DNA of 64,000 bases from Argopecten irradians (Eukaryota > Mollusca > Bivalvia > Pectinida > Pectinidae). Positions 57,941-64,000 of the stretch are shown here, one piece after another. The DNA lies in assembly GCF_041381155.1 (NCBI RefSeq), contig NC_091141.1, positions 19,984,828-20,048,827 on the forward strand, given 5' to 3'. Both the position numbers and the translations under genes were made by a program. The notes under the pieces are model-generated. The model saw nothing but the letters and a program-made list of their open reading frames with translations. It made no database searches and had not been told where the DNA came from. Positions within the stretch are counted from its first letter, which is position 1; every line of letters begins with the position of its first letter.

Positions 57941-60764
57941 TATGTCATATAAAGTTCGGATTACTAAAACCGACTTTAAAATACCAATGTAATTGATTTT
58001 GCTTTATTACAATGTTTAATATTTTTCATTTAAAAAAATGAAAAGATACTTAATCCACACTAAAAACGTTATTATTCCATACTTAATTGGTTGATAAGTT
58101 CACCACAATGAACATTTAAAAGATTTATAGCAGAAACCAATTGAGCTAATAATGTTATCACATTGGTGATTTGTGCTAAAAAGATGATATTTTTGACCCT
58201 ATAAAATGATGGTTCAATCCAATGGATAATTACTAGTATATATTGTTCGGTGTACTTTTAATTTATCACCCTGATATAAATATTCTTGTCGCGAATAAAC
58301 ATTTCAATCTTTTTTTCACATGTTTAAATGTCTATTTTTTTCATAATGTTCAAGAATTTTATAATAAAAAAAATTGCCGACATTTTTATAGGTAAATTCG
58401 ATCAGTTGCCAAGTCAAATACCGCTATTTGACTGCGTAAAATTAGTTTATTATGATAAACAATATATGACTAATTGGTCTTTATTATATTCCAATGTATT
58501 GCATACACACAAATTGTGGTGAAATCAAAAGGAATTTATCATACATCTTTACAATTGTTGCGTTGTGACGGTGGAATATCATCAGTGAATAGGCAATGAC
58601 AATAAATTGCATTTAATTGTTCACATTACCATTTTGATTATGCAAGTATATCAGTCGCACCCAAGATTTTGTAAAAGTATATACAAAATGTATCATTTCT
58701 AGTTAACGTGAATAATTGGCGTTTGCGAGCATATCCATTTACATAATTCACCATCTGTATTGTATATAGACCTTTTAATCACGAAATAAGGCAGTAAACA
58801 AAACATGGTAACGAACGGTCCTAAATCAAATATAATGTGTCACTTAATCATCTAGTCTAGTCACAAAAGTTTAACCTCAAAGTAATTGCAACAGAAACAA
58901 TCTAAAATTATCAATTATGACACCGTAAAATACATTTTCAAAATTGACAAATGGGAAATATTGAAATAAGTTGATTTACTCATATCCATTATGCAGGGAA
59001 GAAAGAACGATAACTCTGTATAAAGACAAAATCACAAGACGATCTATAATTACACACTTACTAAATAAAAGTACAAGTGTAAGTGTTATAAAATACCTTA
59101 CAGAGGAAAATGCCTGAACAAGAATGTGTTTTGAATATAAATTCATAAAATTTCAAATATATCATGAGATATTTTGCCCTTGTTTATCATGTTAATTAAC
59201 TTTACTGAATTCTTTCAAACATAAATGAAGAATATATTCAAATATTTCAATTTTCACTGAAGTTGGACTCAATGAAACTACTTAAAAATCCGGTTTCATT
59301 TGTTTGCTCATGAACTTGGGTATGAACTTGGGTATTTTACATCGATTTTCGCACAAGAAAATATTTTATCTAGACCTACTTTTGCCTGAAAAGCTTCCTG
59401 CTAGGCCTAGGCATAGATCTAAACAGCGCCGGTTTTTTTTAAATGCAAATATTACGGACCGATTTCTACAATTCTAAAAGAATATTTATGAACTATTGTT
59501 TTACTGACTCCGTGACACTTCTGTATCGTTCGAGTCAGCAACTTTGCCTACCAAAGCAAAATAAAATGTGTCATGTCCATGTAAGACGTGTGTCGAAACT
59601 ACGTTAGAACGTCTCAGTTACGGTGACTCTCCATTTTGAATCGAAGCGGGAGACAACCGTATCACACAGTCTAGACATTATCCTTCCGCATCTTCGGCGG
59701 ACGATTTTTGCAATCACTTCTAAATCTATTGTTAATGTTTTATGTTTCATTTGGATTACATTGATAATAAAGTTGTTTCTAGATGAATGTATGAAAAATT
59801 GTACTAGTTGGGCGACACCTGAAGGAGTGTCGCGGATGAAATGAAGAGAAGAGAAATGGGAGATAACTCTTGTTGTTATTCTTAAAAGGGACCAATTTCA
59901 TTAGGTAATGGAAAATATACCAGAGTTTGAAGTCATATCAGGATTTTAGTCTATTTGACCCGTGTGACCATCTCATACTGATAATTCTGACAACATTTGA
60001 CTCATTTTCTATTACAAATGACCAAATAATGCTCAAAAATGTGTTTTACCTAGGGGGTAAACTTGACCCCCTCCCCAGGGGGAAACGTGAATCCATCTGT
60101 GACGAGTATTTGAGTCCACTATTTCCGGAATTTTAGAAGATTGTTGAAGTTTTAGCCTAATTGACCCCTTTTGGCCCCAACCCTCAGGTCCCTAGGAGAC
60201 CATATAATTCAAAATTTGATTGACCTTTGGCAATGAAAGATCTCTGCAAAATTAGATTAGGTCACTGGAGACTTCATCTCAGGTGACTTCAAAACTGAGT
60301 CCTGCATAGACTTCCTTTCAAGATTACAGAGAAAGTGGCACCCAACTTCAAACCAACACATATGTACAGTGAACCACATTATACAATTCCTTTGATGTAC
60401 GTTAAATGATCTGATTACCTGTGTCTTCTGTTGCCTGCAGTTTCATTGACCGATTTGTCAGGTGTAATATAGCCACACCTCTACCCGCAAACACTTGTGT
60501 TTCTATTCAATGTCGAAACAAACAATGCGGTTTGATTGACAGCTGGCGATCAGTTTAATATGAAATAGTGCAGGGATAGATAGTATGTCAGTGATTGTAA
60601 CCCCTGGCGTATGGAGAAGGATTAGGCTATTACTCTGAGCAGGCTCTTTTCTTAAGTAAAGGTATTTCTTAAATAAATGAATGTGGCATTTTATAATTGT
60701 CCCTATGACATACAATTAAGCAAGGAGTTCATCATAATTGCTATTGCTGCCTGGAATATGCATT
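57941..60764. other. Intergenic region without recognised genes
   Basis: AT-rich sequence. A block around 59890-60340 with runs such as ttgaccccttttggcccc looks like another dispersed repeat. No coding exon could be supported. Confidence 0.45.
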
Positions 60765-61205
60765 TTCATGAATAGTCATGTAAAAGTCTCTGCTAGCTAC
60801 TCCCATTTTATCGAAAAATAAGTAAAAAATTTGGTAATAACAGACAATATCGCCTAGCTGGACACTCATTCTCTTACAAACACATACATTTTAGAGAACA
60901 AGAAATGTTAAACAGTTTTTTACAGAGAAAAAAAAATAAAACTACTGCTATAATCAAGCTAAAATAACCAGAATTCATTTAATATGGACTATTTCGTTTC
61001 ATAATGACATGGCATCAAAGATTTGAAAAATATCATGTACTTACATGTATACATGTATATACACGAATAATCATGTAAAAGTCTCTGCTACCCCCATTTT
61101 ATCAATAAGAAACTGTTTTTCCTCATGTAGATAAAAAAATTGTCATAATATAGACAATATTGGTCTGACCGAATACTCAATCCATAACAAAACATACATT
61201 TCTCT
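60765..61205. repeat. Two diverged direct copies of a roughly 140-bp sequence
   Basis: 60765-60905 and 61060-61205 share aatagtcatgtaaaagtctc (aataatcatgtaaaagtctc), cccattttatc, agacaatat and the end aaacacatacattt, with substitutions and indels elsewhere. Confidence 0.7.
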
Positions 61206-61604
61206 GTTTTCGCAAATTCTTTTAGTGATATTGAGCATTTTGCTAGAAAAATACCTTAAAAAATAAACAAATAAGCCAATTACCTCCCTTTATCCAATCC
61301 AAATGAAAACTGTTCATGTGAATATTTAAAGAATATAAAGTTTTTATTTAAAAACCCACGTACCCTTTTAAGTCAGTTGTCATTTTCAACCCTTGATGGT
61401 ATACAAATGTACATGCATCTGATCATACTTACATAAGATATTTAACAATATAATATGCTTTAATCAACAAATGCCTTGGAAATGTATAATGCTAATTGGA
61501 ATTTCATGTTTGGCAATTAGGGTAATGGGTTATATAACTTAATAAGTGCCAATCTTTCTAATTATCATAACATTTATGAGACCTTTTATATGAACTCTAT
61601 TCGT

Positions 61605-61818
61605 GGGGCCACAGTGGCCGAGTGGTAAAGATGTCCCGACATATTACCACAAGCGTCCACCTCTGGGTCACAAGTTCGAATCCGATGTGGAGAATTTCCC
61701 AGGTACTGACAGCTGGTCGTTGATTTTTCTCCGAGTTCTCCGGCTTTCTTCCACCATCAAACCTGGCACATCCTTAAATGACCCTGGCTGTTAATAGGAT
61801 GTTAAACTAATAAAAAAA
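61605..61818 (+). mobile_element. tRNA-derived SINE with target-site duplication
   Basis: The head is tRNA-like: box A tggccgagtgg (61616-61626) and box B agttcgaatcc (61673-61683) at the usual pol III spacing. The body includes ctccggctttcttccacca and the tail ggctgttaataggatgttaa, then a short A-rich end. Flanks gaactctattc (592-602 of the 61 kb) and gaactctgttc (61821-61831) form an 11-bp target-site duplication with one mismatch, so the copy is fairly young and full length. Confidence 0.85.
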
Positions 61819-63429
61819 GAGAACTCTGTTCTACATCCGAATTGGAACACATATGGTACCAGGTAATTAAATTATTTTAAATCCTTGATACTGTTGAAGG
61901 ATATGAAAATCAGTTAAATAAATCATCACATTAAGGATCTATTTGTAGCTTTTATACATACGCAGAAATGAATTACCTGGTATACCTTTCATGCTTCTCT
62001 TTTGTTTTATTAATCATTTACATGAATAGATAACACAGCATATTTATTTTTTATATTGAGGAAGATTACCTATATATACACACATTTTTTGTATATACAT
62101 GTAGGTACTAGTATTTAAAATAGTTACTGTTTCCAAGTGTTATTCATTACAGATGAAAAAAATGTCAAGAGCAAGCAAATCATATACATATATTTAAAAG
62201 TCTATACCTTAACCGAAATAGCTTTCAATTTATTAATTTAAAAAAAAAAATTGATTTAGAAAAAAATTGAAAAAATTTCTCAAATTCAAAATTTATCTGT
62301 TTCTAAAATGCTTAAAACTGATGAGGCTGTTACAAGTTTGACATTCACTACTGTATAGTGAGTGTTATAACTAGGTCGCCTTTTACCTAGATACTGTATG
62401 ATATTAAAAAAACCCAGAAAAACTGTTGTTATCTTGGAAATAAAATGTCAAAATATCCTTAAAGGCTCGTGGTATATCAAATTTTATCAATTTAAATTTC
62501 ATAAATTTCAAATGATGTAGCCATGAGTGTAAGATTCTTTTTATCACATAACTAGTATTAATCAAAACATAGTCAAAATTTCAGTAATTCTGACAGGAAA
62601 AAAGGGCATCCATGGTGCTTAGTTTAAAGCGCACCTTGACCTCAATAAATGTATTAAATGACCACCAGATCAGAGTACAGGGGGCACCAAGAAGATATCA
62701 ACAACTTCCTTTACAAGGAAAAATCTTACAAATTTTCTTGAACATTGTTGATTTAACTCTAGACCTATTGAATCCTTGAGAGAATAGCCAGGGCTTAAGC
62801 TCTGGGTCAAAATTTGGATTACTTTCAATTCTGTTTTATGTAAGAGTGGCGAAATCAGGCTTGAATTCAACCGAGATAATCATACAACATCACAGACGTC
62901 ATTAATATCTACGACGCCACAATAGTGTTCGTCTTACAAAATTTATGACATGACCGTATATAACATTGCTAAATGGGTCAGTGTGATATTATACATGTAC
63001 CGGGGTATGCTAATTTTCACAACGCGGGTCAATTTTCACAAGATTCCTGTCGGCATCCTAATTATTACGCAGTAGTTGACTAATCACTATACACAACACA
63101 GCAAAATTGTGAAATGAATTTTCATTGTTAACATTATTGACCTCACCCACCCAGTCTGTACAGTAACTTAAGCCTAAGCAATTATTATGTGTCATGTAAA
63201 ACTGCAGTGCATACAAATGTACATGTATCTACATGTAATAATGTTGATCATATCCATTGTCAAACTTCATTGTTACTATTTTTTCTGGTTTGTTTTCTTT
63301 AGTTGTCTAATATTCAGATTACTTAAAGGCGTTTCGTTTCGGTACCTTCTGAAAGTCATTTCGCCATGTTTACTTTATGATACCGAAAAGACTTCCGCAT
63401 GTACCGAAATGACATGTAACGAAGCTACT

Positions 63430-63451
63430 GTGTGTGTGTGTGTGTGTGTGT
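63430..63451 (+). repeat. (GT)n microsatellite
   Basis: About eleven tg units. Confidence 0.9.
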
Positions 63452-63811
63452 ACGCTACATGTACATGTGAACCTACGCACTAACGAAACGACATGTGCAT
63501 TACTTTATGGTTTAACTACTAGCAATTTAATCATATGATCAAACAATATATTAGGAGATACATATATTCAAACGGCATATGCCTCAAAGGCAGTACAAAT
63601 GTCAGTTTACGTGCTGTTAAGCCACGATTTAGAACGCATGCATGGTCCTGTTGTCAGTCACTCGCGATGATGATCATAAACAGATTGTTAACAGTAGCCT
63701 ACCTAACGTTATATTTCAGGCCTACAAAAACAATCAAATATATCTGATAATACTAATATCCACCGATAACGATATTGATGTCTATAACAAGTAAAATGAA
63801 CAATTACTTAC

Positions 63812-63839
63812 CCGATAATGCCGGATTTAACTTGAACAT
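63812..63839 (-). CDS. Candidate first coding exon of an unidentified minus-strand gene
   Basis: ATG in a favourable context (GCCGCCTTG before the ATG) followed by FKLNPALSG and a consensus donor GTAAGT at 63811-63806. The sequence just upstream (63840-63960) is more GC-rich than its surroundings, as expected for a promoter or 5' UTR. No downstream exon could be linked, so this is tentative. Confidence 0.25.
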
Positions 63840-64000
63840 CAAGGCGGCTTCAACGTTTTTACTCAACCGGATACAAACAATACACATTCCTCACAGGGGG
63901 CGCGATAGTCTGCGCCATGATTTTGTGCATTCGAGACGGTGCACACAGCTCCATTTCATTGTTGCACTTTTTGAGCGCATTTTGTAACATTAATGTGATG

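Noticed and set aside
61616..61683. Functional tRNA gene
   Set aside because: Box A and box B are present, but the arms do not form a cloverleaf and the sequence continues into a SINE body and tail with target-site duplication.

Overview
The window is eukaryotic genomic DNA: AT-rich, intron-dense, with GT-AG introns, tRNA-derived SINEs, foldback elements and minisatellites. The repeat types (a SINE tail with the wording ggctgttaataggatgttaa, and a second short repeat with an (aaac)n tail) and the proteins suggest a bivalve mollusc, probably a scallop. The organism call is inference from memory of such repeats, not a search.

The main content is two complete tandem paralogous genes on the minus strand. 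Gene B (37240-51933) lies upstream of gene A (3889-33511) in the direction of transcription. I could trace 19 coding exons in each. All 18 introns have identical phase in the two genes and most exons have identical length. Conceptual proteins are 1088 aa (B) and 1296 aa (A). Both are secreted M12B (reprolysin/adamalysin) zinc metalloproteases: signal peptide, long prodomain with a basic furin-type stretch, catalytic domain with HEIGHSLGAYHD and a downstream Met-turn, an ADAMTS-type cysteine-rich (CR2) module, then six six-cysteine PLAC-like modules. No thrombospondin type 1 repeat is visible. This is the layout of nematode MIG-17-like ADAM proteases rather than a typical ADAMTS, but with a multiplied PLAC region. 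Such enzymes act on extracellular matrix and basement membrane; no substrate can be read from the sequence.

The paralogues differ mainly in three places. Gene A has a 13 kb first intron (B: 430 bp). Gene A has a decapeptide-repeat charged helix between PLAC-like modules 3 and 4 where B has a basic Pro/Thr-rich linker. Gene B has a 2.7 kb intron 14 (A: 376 bp) holding an extra open exon-like reading frame with a coiled coil and a hydrophobic segment; it would be in frame if spliced after exon 14.

The most unusual signal is repeated linkage of tandem repeats to 5' splice sites. Behind gene A exon 5, gene B exon 16 and gene A exon 2, the intron begins with a tandem repeat whose unit includes the exon end and the donor. 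A fourth array (56.1-57.1 kb) also starts at a perfect minus-strand donor and may mark an unrecognised exon.

Other regions: 1-3888 is downstream of gene A with no recognisable gene. The large intron 1 of gene A (20.4-33.4 kb) holds foldback elements, a 1.5-1.8 kb duplicated block with decayed coding-like fragments, and an inner duplication whose copies differ almost only by single-base indels (likely assembly error). 33.5-37.2 kb is the intergenic spacer. 52-64 kb holds dispersed repeats, a SINE with target-site duplication, and weak candidate first exons.
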